A stretch of DNA of 6,784 nt from Bacteriovoracaceae bacterium. GTDB lineage: Bacteria; Bdellovibrionota; Bacteriovoracia; Bacteriovoracales; Bacteriovoracaceae. The translations under genes were made by a program, and so were the position numbers. Positions 1-6,146 of this stretch are shown in pieces; position 1 is the stretch's first letter; the number at the start of each line of letters is the position of its first letter. The DNA lies in contig CANETG010000140.1 of the NCBI GenBank assembly GCA_947440875.1, positions 1 through 6,784 of the forward strand, in the 5' to 3' direction. A model generated the notes under the pieces. It did no database searches, was not told where the DNA came from, and saw nothing but the letters and a program-made list of their open reading frames with translations.

Positions 1-1
1 C

Positions 2-304
2 GAGGGCGAGTGGGAAAAAATCTTAGAAACGCGCCTTTGTGAGGGAATAATTTTACCGCTCAAATATCAATCTCTTTACCAGGATCTCCCGCATCTATGG
101 ACATTGATCGAACAGCGAGATCTTCCCATCTGGCTTCACGCAGAAAACTTCGGTGAAGCTGAATTCTTTGAGAATAAAAAAAGCATCCAACCAAGTATTG
201 ATCTGTCCGCAGAGATTCAGATCTCTTATCGATCGGTAGATCAGACGCGACTTAGCACAATGAAGCTTTGGAGAAAATTAAATGAGAGTTCTTCTCGCCA
301 ATGA
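2..304 (+). CDS. C-terminal end of an unidentified protein (5' end outside window)
   Basis: This is the only plus-strand frame open from the left edge; the other two hit stops within the first 45 bases. It gives about 100 residues ending at a TGA at 302-304, and the true start lies upstream of the window. The visible part is mixed alpha/beta in composition, with stretches such as GIILPLKYQSLYQDLP and LPIWLHAENFGEAEFF, and a polar tail ending in SSSRQ. I do not recognise the family. No membrane segment or metal-binding motif is visible. It overlaps the start of surE by 23 bp, so the two are probably translationally coupled and belong to one operon. A TTG at 104 could be read as a start, but the frame stays open upstream without interruption, so I treat the gene as truncated by the window edge. 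Confidence 0.7.
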   Translation, partial: EGEWEKILETRLCEGIILPLKYQSLYQDLPHLWTLIEQRDLPIWLHAENFGEAEFFENKKSIQPSIDLSAEIQISYRSVDQTRLSTMKLWRKLNESSSRQ

Positions 305-1058
305 TGATGGTGTCACTGCCCCTGGCATCAGATCCCTCTATCACGCGCTCCGTGAACACTTTGAAACAACAATCATTGCTCCTCTTGAAGAGCGCTCCAC
401 GACGGGTCATAGTTTGAGTTTAGATAAACCTCTGCGCCTTGAGCGGATCGAGGAAAACATCTATGGTTGCAGTGGGTTTCCTGCTGACTGCGTCCTGATG
501 GGTGTGGGTCATGTGATGAAAGACAATCGTCCTGATGTGGTTGTTTCGGGGATTAATCGTGGTGCAAATTTAGGTCAGGATCTTTATTACTCAGGGACAG
601 TCGCGGCCGCCAGAGAAGCTGCTTTTCATCATGTCCCCTCGCTTGCTGTGAGTCTCGTGTTTGGAAAAGTGAATGAGAATCATCATTATGATTCAGCAGC
701 ATTATTTATTAAAATGTGTCTTGAAGAAGGAATCCACAAGATGTGTCCTCCGATGACTCTTCTGAATATCAATGTTCCGGATCTTCCTTTGAAGGAAATT
801 CGCGGGGTGAGACTGACGGATGTCGGTTTTCGTCGATACTCCGAACAAATTCATGCTAGAATCGACACCAGAGGTCGGGAATACTTTTGGATCGCAGGAC
901 ATTATGAGGGATTTTTTCATCATTCTGAATCTGATTGTCATGCGGTCGAAGAGAAGATGATCTCCGTGACTCCCCATACTTTAATCGGAAAGAAGGATCA
1001 GGATTTTCAAGCGCTGATTCCTTTGATTGAGAAATTGAATGCGAAGTTTAGTCTTTAG
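282..1058 (+). CDS. surE: 5'/3'-nucleotidase SurE
   Basis: SurE is a metal-dependent survival phosphatase that removes phosphate from nucleoside 5'- and 3'-monophosphates, and in some species from short polyphosphate, in the cytoplasm. The protein has 258 residues, a normal family length. The N-terminus MRVLLANDDGV carries the metal ligands Asp8 and Asp9. Ser39 lies in ERSTTGHSLS and Asn92 in SGINRGANLG, which are the other two expected ligands. The YYSGTVAAAREA stretch that follows is the classic SurE signature, so the active site looks complete. The ATG at 282 has a GGAG at 270-273, 8 nt upstream, and sits inside the end of the preceding gene. The stop overlaps the next gene, a LysM/M23 lipoprotein, by 20 bp. 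That echoes the E. coli order surE-pcm-nlpD, without pcm. Confidence 0.97.
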   Translation: MRVLLANDDGVTAPGIRSLYHALREHFETTIIAPLEERSTTGHSLSLDKPLRLERIEENIYGCSGFPADCVLMGVGHVMKDNRPDVVVSGINRGANLGQDLYYSGTVAAAREAAFHHVPSLAVSLVFGKVNENHHYDSAALFIKMCLEEGIHKMCPPMTLLNINVPDLPLKEIRGVRLTDVGFRRYSEQIHARIDTRGREYFWIAGHYEGFFHHSESDCHAVEEKMISVTPHTLIGKKDQDFQALIPLIEKLNAKFSL

Positions 1059-1695
1059 TTTCATAACAGGCCTTTTTTTGGCGTCTTCATGCGCGGTCAT
1101 GAAGAGTGGCCAGTATGTTTATGTTGAGAAATCTACGGGTCTGACTAAAGTGGCTAAGCGCTACGGCGTAACAGTTGAAGAATTAAAAAATGCAAATCCC
1201 GATAAATCTTTTACCGGTAACGAGTGGCTCTTTGTTCCTTCCAAAGTTGGGATGGCGTATCTTCTGAACGATACCTACGTCGTGGAAGACTATGGTCACC
1301 TCGGGACGGGAAGATTTCTGTGGCCCGTGCCCAATTTTTCCAAAGTCTCATCACGTTTCGGTCCGCGGGGGAGAAGACATCATGACGGAATCGATATTCC
1401 TGCTCCCAAAGGCACACCAATTGTGGCGGTCGATAGCGGGCTGGTGATTTATTCCGATGACGGCATTCGTGGCTACGGGAATATGATTGTCCTTTCCCAT
1501 GGGGACGATGTGTTTACCGTTTATGCTCACAATTCGAAAAATAAGGTCTCGAAGGGTGAAAAGATAAAGAGGGGTGAAACGATCGCACTCATCGGAAACA
1601 CTGGTCGCTCGAGCGGTCCCCATCTTCACTTTGAAATCCGCGTGAAAAACAAGAAACGGGACCCGGCCCAGTTTCTTTCCAAAAAAGAGAACTAG
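1039..1695 (+). CDS. LysM and M23 peptidase lipoprotein, NlpD-like
   Basis: This is a probable envelope lipoprotein that binds and cuts peptidoglycan. Residues 1-17 form a lipoprotein signal with lipobox-like LASSC, placing the lipidated Cys at position 18. Residues about 27-68 resemble a LysM domain (TKVAKRYGVTVEELKNANP). Residues about 92-212 are an M23 (LytM/lysostaphin) domain. Its zinc ligands His115 and Asp119 (HDGID) and His197 (GPHLHFE), and the catalytic histidines His164 (VYAH) and His195, are all present. Full catalytic residues suggest a real endopeptidase. E. coli NlpD, by contrast, has lost active-site residues and works by activating amidases. The ATG at 1039 lies inside surE with only a weak GAGA 6 nt upstream, so coupling to surE translation is likely. 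The stop codon overlaps the opposing exonuclease gene in a shared CTAG. Confidence 0.92.
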   Translation: MRSLVFSFITGLFLASSCAVMKSGQYVYVEKSTGLTKVAKRYGVTVEELKNANPDKSFTGNEWLFVPSKVGMAYLLNDTYVVEDYGHLGTGRFLWPVPNFSKVSSRFGPRGRRHHDGIDIPAPKGTPIVAVDSGLVIYSDDGIRGYGNMIVLSHGDDVFTVYAHNSKNKVSKGEKIKRGETIALIGNTGRSSGPHLHFEIRVKNKKRDPAQFLSKKEN

Positions 1696-1699
1696 TTCT
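1688..1699. repeat. Perfect 12-bp palindrome over two convergent stop codons
   Basis: AGAACTAGTTCT reads the same on both strands. Its central CTAG supplies the TAG stop of the M23 gene on the plus strand and the TAG stop of the exonuclease on the minus strand. Both proteins end in an Asn codon followed by TAG, which by itself creates ten of the twelve symmetric bases. No hairpin with a U-tract is visible here, so this is not an intrinsic terminator. Confidence 0.85.
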
Positions 1700-2285
1700 T
1701 CTTCACTTCGTACTTATCCAGAAGCTTCAGATACATGATCGCCGTATTTTTTGCGTCTTCCAGAGCGGTGTGAGCAACGTTTCCCATTCCCAGATGATTC
1801 ATCAGATTGGTTCCGGAGTCCATGCCTTGTGGAAGATTACCGAGATCAACCATGCCGTAGCCGATGCTTGAGAGATCAAGAATACGGTGGTGGAAATACT
1901 TCCGCATGAATTCCCAGCCGAGATCACGATTCATGAAAGGAAGATCAATGGCATTCATCGATTTTCCGAACAGGACAATCTTTTGCGTTTGAAAATAATT
2001 TTTTACTTCGGAACTTTCGAGATAAGTCTTGAGCCATTCCTTAAACTCCGAAAGCATGAGGCCCTCGGAGTGCGCTTTTCGAATAATCTTTTCGTTGTGC
2101 TCACGAACCCAAGGATCAAGCGTAGGCTTCAAATCCTCGAATGAGGGGCAGTGAATGTAGCAGGAGCGCGCCAGCGAGTCTTCGAGACGTTTAAACTGAG
2201 TGTCGAAGGGAACCATGGCGAACTCGATAATCAAGCAATCTTCGCCCAAACCAGTCGCTTCAAGATCAATGCTGAGATATTTCAT
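1692..2285 (-). CDS. DEDDh 3'-5' exonuclease (RNase T / DNA Pol III epsilon-like)
   Basis: This is a stand-alone exonuclease that removes nucleotides from 3' ends of DNA or RNA with two metal ions, probably in the cytoplasm. At 197 residues it is about one exonuclease domain long. Exo I is IDLEATGL with Asp7 and Glu9. Exo II is the Asp114 region, NAIDLPFMNRD. Exo III is the HTALEDA motif with His172 and Asp177, which identifies the DEDDh subclass. The substrate cannot be told from sequence: oligoribonuclease, RNase T and proofreading-type proteins share these motifs. I chose the ATG at 2285 because a strong GAGGAGA (2291-2297) sits 6 nt upstream. An ATG 18 bases further out would place that ribosome site inside the coding region. 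The gene lies 60 bp downstream of the EEP enzyme gene on the same strand and could be co-transcribed with it. Confidence 0.9.
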   Translation of the reverse strand: MKYLSIDLEATGLGEDCLIIEFAMVPFDTQFKRLEDSLARSCYIHCPSFEDLKPTLDPWVREHNEKIIRKAHSEGLMLSEFKEWLKTYLESSEVKNYFQTQKIVLFGKSMNAIDLPFMNRDLGWEFMRKYFHHRILDLSSIGYGMVDLGNLPQGMDSGTNLMNHLGMGNVAHTALEDAKNTAIMYLKLLDKYEVKKN

Positions 2286-2345
2286 AAAAGTCTCCTCGCC
2301 CATATTCTAAAAGTGAGGAGACCATCAAACAAGGGTAAAACGGGA

Positions 2346-3233
2346 TTACTGAACAATCGCCGTCATCGGGCAGTGATCGGAGACGGATTCGTAAATAATG
2401 CCGAGCTCAGTGGCAGGGACTTCGCGGCAGTTTACTTTTTTGCAGTGGCCATGGGCTTCAGCTTTTGCTTGTTTTTTCATAAGTCCAGGTGTGACCACAA
2501 CGTGATCGAGCAGAGTCGGGGTTTCAATTCCATCATCAGTTCCACCCCAGTAGTAAGCAGAACAAGCAGAGTTAGCAGCAAGATTAGTCATGCCTAAATC
2601 AGAAACCATTTTATTGAAGCTCTTGTAGTCACTTCCACGATTCAGATAATCAGTTGTGTTCATATCGCCCGCAATTGAGAAGTCTTTCACACCGGTTTTC
2701 TCGCGAAGTTCATTCACCGTATTTTTAATGATCTGATACTGCTTTTCGCGTTTTGCAATTGATCCAGCATCTGCCCCAGCTTTGAGGTGAGCAGTGAGAG
2801 CGTAATATTTCTGTCCAGTTGCTTTGATCTTAAAGAGTGCGATCGCCAGTGGGCGAGAACCTGAATCACAAGTTCCGCCTCTCCCAGGCTCAGAAATAGT
2901 CAGGTCTTCATTGAAACTCAGAAGTTCAACTGTCGCTGTATTAAAGACAAACCCAAGGTGTTGTCCGTGAGCTCCTCCGCAACGTGTGATCGCCGTATCA
3001 AATCCAGGAAGTTTTGCCTCAATCATTCTTTCAAATTCAGCGGTGTTATTCACTTCCTCAACCGAGAGGACATCAAAACGAAGACTTTGGAGAAGAATGG
3101 ACAGCTCCTGCTTGTTGGTTTTGATTCTTGATCTTTCGTCGTAGTCGAAATTTCTGATGTTGTAGGCACCGATGGTCAGGGCCTGAAGTTTGATGGTGAA
3201 GAGGAGAGAAAAAATGGCGGCAACGTTCTTCAA
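2346..3233 (-). CDS. Secreted endonuclease/exonuclease/phosphatase (DNase I-like fold) protein
   Basis: This is a metal-dependent phosphoesterase of the EEP superfamily, exported across the inner membrane. At 295 residues it begins with a Sec-type signal of about 18 residues (hydrophobic AAIFSLLF, then KLQA before the likely cut). EEP motifs follow in order: YNIRNF (Asn25), VEEV (Glu60, metal ligand), SRPL (Arg127), AHLKAG (His149), GDMN (Asp190, Asn192), LDHV (Asp243) and the terminal SDHCPM (Asp286, His287). All key residues are present. Six cysteines in the mature part (85, 122, 224, 264, 269, 288) suggest disulfides, consistent with export. The substrate could be nucleic acid, a nucleotide or a phospholipid head group; extracellular nuclease is my best guess. 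The start is a TTG at 3233 with AGGA 6 nt upstream. It is transcribed divergently from the secreted protein gene at 3469. Confidence 0.88.
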   Translation of the reverse strand: MKNVAAIFSLLFTIKLQALTIGAYNIRNFDYDERSRIKTNKQELSILLQSLRFDVLSVEEVNNTAEFERMIEAKLPGFDTAITRCGGAHGQHLGFVFNTATVELLSFNEDLTISEPGRGGTCDSGSRPLAIALFKIKATGQKYYALTAHLKAGADAGSIAKREKQYQIIKNTVNELREKTGVKDFSIAGDMNTTDYLNRGSDYKSFNKMVSDLGMTNLAANSACSAYYWGGTDDGIETPTLLDHVVVTPGLMKKQAKAEAHGHCKKVNCREVPATELGIIYESVSDHCPMTAIVQ

Positions 3234-3251
3234 TGAAGGTCCTAATGTATT

Positions 3252-3267
3252 AGCCTTGGTTAAGGCT
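3252..3267. repeat. Short inverted repeat in the EEP leader
   Basis: AGCCTT and AAGGCT are separated by GGTT, giving a 6-bp hairpin in the likely 5' leader of the minus-strand EEP gene, about 19 bases before its TTG start. There is no U-tract, so it is not a terminator. It overlaps one of the 11-bp direct repeats. Confidence 0.45.
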
Positions 3268-3280
3268 TAGTTAAGTGGAA
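3259..3280. repeat. Two 11-bp direct repeats upstream of the EEP gene
   Basis: GTTAAGGCTTA is followed directly by GTTAAGTGGAA; on the gene's own strand this reads CTTAAC-N5-CTTAAC. Tandem hexamers repeating every 11 bp, one DNA turn, are the layout bound by winged-helix response regulators such as PhoB/PhoP and OmpR. Which regulator, if any, binds here is not known. Confidence 0.4.
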
Positions 3281-3337
3281 CTTATAGTTGGTCGCTGTCA
3301 ACATACCGAAGGAAACTTAAGGGTGACAAGTGAGAAG

Positions 3338-3354
3338 ATTGTAATTTTTACAAT
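3338..3354. promoter_or_regulatory. Perfect 17-bp dyad, candidate operator
   Basis: ATTGTAA and TTACAAT are exact inverted repeats around a TTT centre, near the middle of the divergent spacer. The shape suits a dimeric helix-turn-helix repressor able to act on both flanking genes. It could also form a small AT-rich hairpin. I do not match it to a specific regulator. Confidence 0.5.
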
Positions 3355-3468
3355 TTACGAGGTAATTGGCTTCATGTGTCACAAAAGTAAAGCTCGATAA
3401 GATCTCTTGTTTTGACTTTCCTAGTCGTTGTGTGGTTTTTTGAGCGCGTTGATGACTAAGGGGGAAAC

Positions 3469-4191
3469 TTGAGACTAAGCCAAACATTCATTCTGGTACT
3501 CACTGCTTTTACGACAAGCGCTTGGGCAAATCCCGTTTACGACAATACAAAATTTTATACTGTCTCTACTGTTGAAGTAAAAGAGATCTCTCACGACATC
3601 ATTCTCGATCAAGACGTTCAGCGCACAGTCAGTGATGCTTACCTCGGTCATTTGAAATCGGGACCTTCCCAGTTCCAGACAGGTGGTCAAGTCATCACTG
3701 TTGCGCGCGATCTTGTTGCACTCGGAGAAGATATCTACCGACTCGTTTCAAAAGGTAAGCCGAACGTAACCACAGTATATGATCCGATCAGTGTGATTCC
3801 CAGAGTTGGTGGGAAGGCCGTCGATATTTTAGATACGGAGTCATGGTCGATGCCATCGAAGCGCACTTACGCGATCACTCTGAAAAATACTTATAACATT
3901 GACGTCGTCACTTTCCGTTACTCCGTTATTTTTTCCCACAGTGGGTCGTACGAAGGAAAGGGTGCTTACATCACCGCTGCTCAGATTCAACCCGATTTCC
4001 TTAATGTCCTTTGGGGTTTTGACTTCACTGCAACGATGAAACTCGGTGGGATTCAGAATCAAGGATCAAGAGCGAACCCTGTGGCCGGAGCGACTCTTGT
4101 TTTGCAATACACGGTTTCCAACATCATGAACTCCCGGACAATGGTTGATGCATTTTTTATTTCTGGGCGCGGTCAGTTTAAAAAACTCTAG
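3469..4191 (+). CDS. Secreted protein of unknown function
   Basis: The protein is 240 residues and begins with a clear Sec signal peptide (hydrophobic FILVLTAFTT) with probable cleavage after SAWA at residue 20. The mature part has no cysteine and no lipobox. It is rich in short beta-type stretches (TYAITLKN, VVTFRYSVIF, ATLVLQYTVS) and contains many Tyr, Thr and Ser residues, suggesting a beta-sandwich or beta-barrel-like periplasmic or surface protein. I recognise no family or catalytic motif. The start is a TTG with a strong AAGGGGG (3458-3464) 4 nt upstream; an ATG at 3452 runs into a stop after six codons. It is divergent from the EEP gene, and its TAG stop shares four bases with the stop of the opposing ferredoxin gene. 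Confidence 0.8.
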   Translation: MRLSQTFILVLTAFTTSAWANPVYDNTKFYTVSTVEVKEISHDIILDQDVQRTVSDAYLGHLKSGPSQFQTGGQVITVARDLVALGEDIYRLVSKGKPNVTTVYDPISVIPRVGGKAVDILDTESWSMPSKRTYAITLKNTYNIDVVTFRYSVIFSHSGSYEGKGAYITAAQIQPDFLNVLWGFDFTATMKLGGIQNQGSRANPVAGATLVLQYTVSNIMNSRTMVDAFFISGRGQFKKL

Positions 4192-4433
4192 AGATAACTT
4201 ATCTCGATCACACCGTCGGGACGGCACTTGAGAAACTCTTCAAGTGTCATCTCACAAGTGAGCCACCCGTTCTGAATCGCGCACTTCTTGCAAACTCCTT
4301 CTCCCTCACAACTAGAAGCAATCGTGACTCCTTTGCCCCGGAGAAAATGGAGAAGATCTGACCTCAGATCTGAATCCTCGTAAGCAACGGGAAAATCTTT
4401 TTGAGACGCAAGTCCGCGAACAGTTACCTGCAA
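4188..4433 (-). CDS. Short [2Fe-2S] ferredoxin-like protein
   Basis: This is a small (81 residues) probable electron carrier with a beta-grasp ferredoxin fold. It opens with a strand (QVTVRG), then a helix (LRSDLLHFLRGKG), then the cluster loop with Cys42, Cys48 and Cys51 (C-x5-C-x2-C, as in adrenodoxin/ISC ferredoxins), and a fourth Cys60 in a GWLTCEM context that mimics the usual LACQ motif. Cys70 is extra. In ordinary [2Fe-2S] ferredoxins the fourth cysteine lies roughly 30 residues after the third; here only 8 residues intervene, so a loop and helix are missing. Cluster binding is therefore likely but not certain. The start is TTG at 4433, overlapping the upstream lipoprotein gene by 10 bp with no good ribosome site, so translation is probably coupled. 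It is the last gene of a minus-strand operon. Confidence 0.72.
   Translation of the reverse strand: MQVTVRGLASQKDFPVAYEDSDLRSDLLHFLRGKGVTIASSCEGEGVCKKCAIQNGWLTCEMTLEEFLKCRPDGVIEISYL
4191..4205. repeat. Perfect 15-bp palindrome at a convergent gene junction
   Basis: GAGATAA and TTATCTC are exact inverted repeats around a single C. The element covers the last codons of the ferredoxin-like gene, directly beside the shared CTAG stop (4188-4191). As RNA it could form a 6-bp stem with a 3-base loop. Without a following U-tract it would at best be a weak terminator. Confidence 0.7.
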
Positions 4434-5683
4434 ACAAAGGCCCCTGGATTTCGGTCATCGATGATGAAGCCAGAGCTCCCACCGATGGAAGCGTAGGACC
4501 AGATGTTGCCGAGCTTTTCTGCGTTGTAGATGGGAAGATTGAGCTTCAGTAGATTTTCAATCTGGTCCCCACGACTTCTTCCTGATTCGATGATGAGCCT
4601 CACCGGATCCGAGAGAAAGAGATGGCGGGAGTGACGAATGAGCCGATCGATCTCGGGGATATGCTGACTTTTCGGAAGACCGTAACGAACTAAATGGAAA
4701 AGGTGCTGACCGGGATCGCGGCTCTGGTTTGAAAAGGCCCAGATTCTGTTCTCAGCGTTTTCGATCACGCAAACTGCAGAGCTTCGGACTTTCGACTCGC
4801 CTTTAAAGAGTGGGGAATCTCCGATGGGTAAGACCTTTTCGATTTTCTGCGAGCTCGAGGACATAAAAGCACTCTTGCCTTTAGAAAATCCATAAAGATT
4901 GGCGACAGGAATAATCTTATCGATGAGAAAGATTGAATTATCGTAGAGATTGAAATCGTAATTACATTTTCCGTTCTGACCTTTGTTCGTCATAAAAGGA
5001 GTCAGATAAGTGTTAATCACGATCTTCTGAGCCTTCTGCACTTTTCTGTAGGCCTTCACGACATCGGTATAACTGATGACTGGGTTGGTTTCATTTTCTT
5101 TGAGGATTTCATTCCCACGAAAATAGTAGGATTGAAGAATGGGATCAGACTTGATGGCTTCTTGGTGCTCGGAAAGATACCCTTCGAGATCTTTGCCGAT
5201 CTTTAGTTTTTTTCCGAGCGATGATTCGAGCATTTTTGAATACGTTTCAAGATCTTTTTTCTTACCAAACTTTTTGAGAATCCACTCGATGCCGTAGAGG
5301 TATGGGTACTGATCTTCGGAATTTTCCGAGAAGAAATCAAAGTAATAACTTTTTCCCTCGTGCTGAATAAGAACTTGAAGACGGGAAGTGGCAGAGGATT
5401 GATCCGGACGGATCGACAACTGCATAAGGCTCCAGAGAGCGAAGTGGTCAAAGAAATCAAGTTTGCCGAGACCCTGAGCGATATCAAGGTAAGTATTCTG
5501 AGACGGTTCATTCGTGCCGACGAGTTGGATGTTATGTTTTTTCTCGAGCGAACAAAACGTATCCTTTCCTTTGTCTCTTTCGATGCGATCTTCGCTCACA
5601 AGAGGAGTGTCAATTTTCGAAATGAAAAACGAGCACGATGAAAGTAAAAGGAGGAGAGTAAACTTAAGCATCCTCTTCCTCAT
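4424..5683 (-). CDS. Predicted lipoprotein of unknown function, 419 residues
   Basis: The N-terminus has a basic RKR/K region, a Phe-Thr-Leu core and lipobox LSSC, so Cys17 should be lipidated and the protein anchored in the envelope. Four further cysteines (44, 240, 305, 418) could pair as disulfides; one is the next-to-last residue. The chain is soluble-looking with charged helices around 135-220, and segments such as ASIGGSSGFIIDD near the C-terminus. I recognise no domain; no HKD phospholipase D motif is present. The ATG at 5683 gives the better signal peptide. An ATG at 5671 has GAGG 6 nt upstream but leaves only 12 residues before the cysteine. Either start overlaps the preceding gene (by 20 or 8 bp), and the 3' end overlaps the ferredoxin-like gene by 10 bp. 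Longer readings would run deep into the upstream gene. Confidence 0.8.
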   Translation of the reverse strand: MRKRMLKFTLLLLLSSCSFFISKIDTPLVSEDRIERDKGKDTFCSLEKKHNIQLVGTNEPSQNTYLDIAQGLGKLDFFDHFALWSLMQLSIRPDQSSATSRLQVLIQHEGKSYYFDFFSENSEDQYPYLYGIEWILKKFGKKKDLETYSKMLESSLGKKLKIGKDLEGYLSEHQEAIKSDPILQSYYFRGNEILKENETNPVISYTDVVKAYRKVQKAQKIVINTYLTPFMTNKGQNGKCNYDFNLYDNSIFLIDKIIPVANLYGFSKGKSAFMSSSSQKIEKVLPIGDSPLFKGESKVRSSAVCVIENAENRIWAFSNQSRDPGQHLFHLVRYGLPKSQHIPEIDRLIRHSRHLFLSDPVRLIIESGRSRGDQIENLLKLNLPIYNAEKLGNIWSYASIGGSSGFIIDDRNPGAFVCR

Positions 5684-6002
5684 CGAGAACGATGTCGGGG
5701 GAAGAGTGGCGTTCGGCGAGTTTAAATTTTTCCTGAATATCGAGAGCGGCATCGAGGTCCCAAGCTTTTTTATCTTTTGCTTTGATCGTCGCGACAATAA
5801 AGAGCCCAGAGTTTTCTTCGCCGCCCACCGGCTGACACTGTAAATTGATCAATTCGAAACCGGATGTAAGAATTCCTTGCATGATTTTATCGAACTCGCG
5901 CTCCCGGTAACCAGTTTTCCGATGAGGTGGGGCTGGAATGTAGAAGGTAAAAGTCTTGATGAGATTTTTATTTTTCCTTGAGCTCGTTTGTCGGATACTC
6001 AT
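5664..6002 (-). CDS. Small protein of unknown function with acidic tail
   Basis: The 112-residue protein has a basic N-terminus (SIRQTSSRKNKN), a compact alpha/beta core and an acidic tail ending DEEEDA. The core pattern is a strand (FTFYI), a helix (EREFDKIMQGILTSGF), then strands ELINLQCQPV and GLFIVATIKA. That arrangement loosely recalls small DUF4177-type proteins, but I would not assign the family from sight. There is no signal peptide or membrane segment, so it is probably cytoplasmic. I chose the ATG at 6002, which has GGAG 8 nt upstream; a GTG at 6011 overlaps that ribosome site. It is the first gene of the minus-strand operon with the lipoprotein and ferredoxin-like genes. Its acidic tail codons also form the SD-like GAGG before the lipoprotein's inner ATG. 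Confidence 0.75.
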   Translation of the reverse strand: MSIRQTSSRKNKNLIKTFTFYIPAPPHRKTGYREREFDKIMQGILTSGFELINLQCQPVGGEENSGLFIVATIKAKDKKAWDLDAALDIQEKFKLAERHSSPDIVLDEEEDA

Positions 6003-6040
6003 CTGCTTCACTCCGGTATGACTATGTTTTCCATCATTTA

Positions 6041-6069
6041 AACATAAGCATGTCTCTTTTGTAAGTCAG
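6041..6069 (-). promoter_or_regulatory. Probable sigma70-type promoter of the 6002-4188 operon
   Basis: On the minus strand CTGACT (6064-6069) and TATGTT (6041-6046) are separated by exactly 17 bases, each matching four of six consensus positions. Transcription would begin near 6034, leaving a leader of about 30 bases before the ATG at 6002. Confidence 0.5.
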
Positions 6070-6146
6070 ACGAAGAGATTTATGAACAGGATGCTCGCTG
6101 ATTTTTAAACAATAAAGCTTGGAAAATCTTTCCTACCTATATTTTT

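Larger units (their letters stand above)
3234..3468. promoter_or_regulatory. Divergent intergenic control region
   Basis: These 235 bases separate two genes that point away from each other, so both promoters should lie here. On the minus strand a perfect TTGACA occurs at 3296-3301, but no good -10 hexamer lies 16-18 bases from it. On the plus strand TTGACT (3412-3417) likewise lacks a clear partner. The region also holds a perfect dyad (3338-3354), a pair of 11-bp direct repeats (3259-3280), a small hairpin (3252-3267), and TGTCAC/GTGACA half-sites at 3377-3382 and 3323-3328. I could not fix either transcription start. Confidence 0.5.

Noticed and set aside
2286..2345. Possible terminator between the EEP and exonuclease genes
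   Set aside because: No inverted repeat followed by a T-tract was found; co-transcription is the simpler reading.
2151..2597. Plus-strand frame of 148 codons
   Set aside because: It lies antisense across the exonuclease and EEP genes, which have clear catalytic motifs; its own translation shows no recognisable features.
3392..3400. GCTCGATAA, resembling a flagellar sigma factor (FliA) -10 element
   Set aside because: No TAAA-type -35 element is found at the required distance upstream.
4424..5683. Phospholipase D-like function for the lipoprotein
   Set aside because: No HxKxxxxD motif occurs anywhere in the protein.
5684..5797. Longer N-terminus of the lipoprotein gene, starting at 5797
   Set aside because: It would overlap the upstream small gene by over 100 bp and bury the lipoprotein signal 38 residues inside the protein.
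6121..6133. GGAAA-ATC-TTTCC mini-hairpin upstream of the small RNA promoter
   Set aside because: Five AT-rich base pairs with no supporting context; likely chance.
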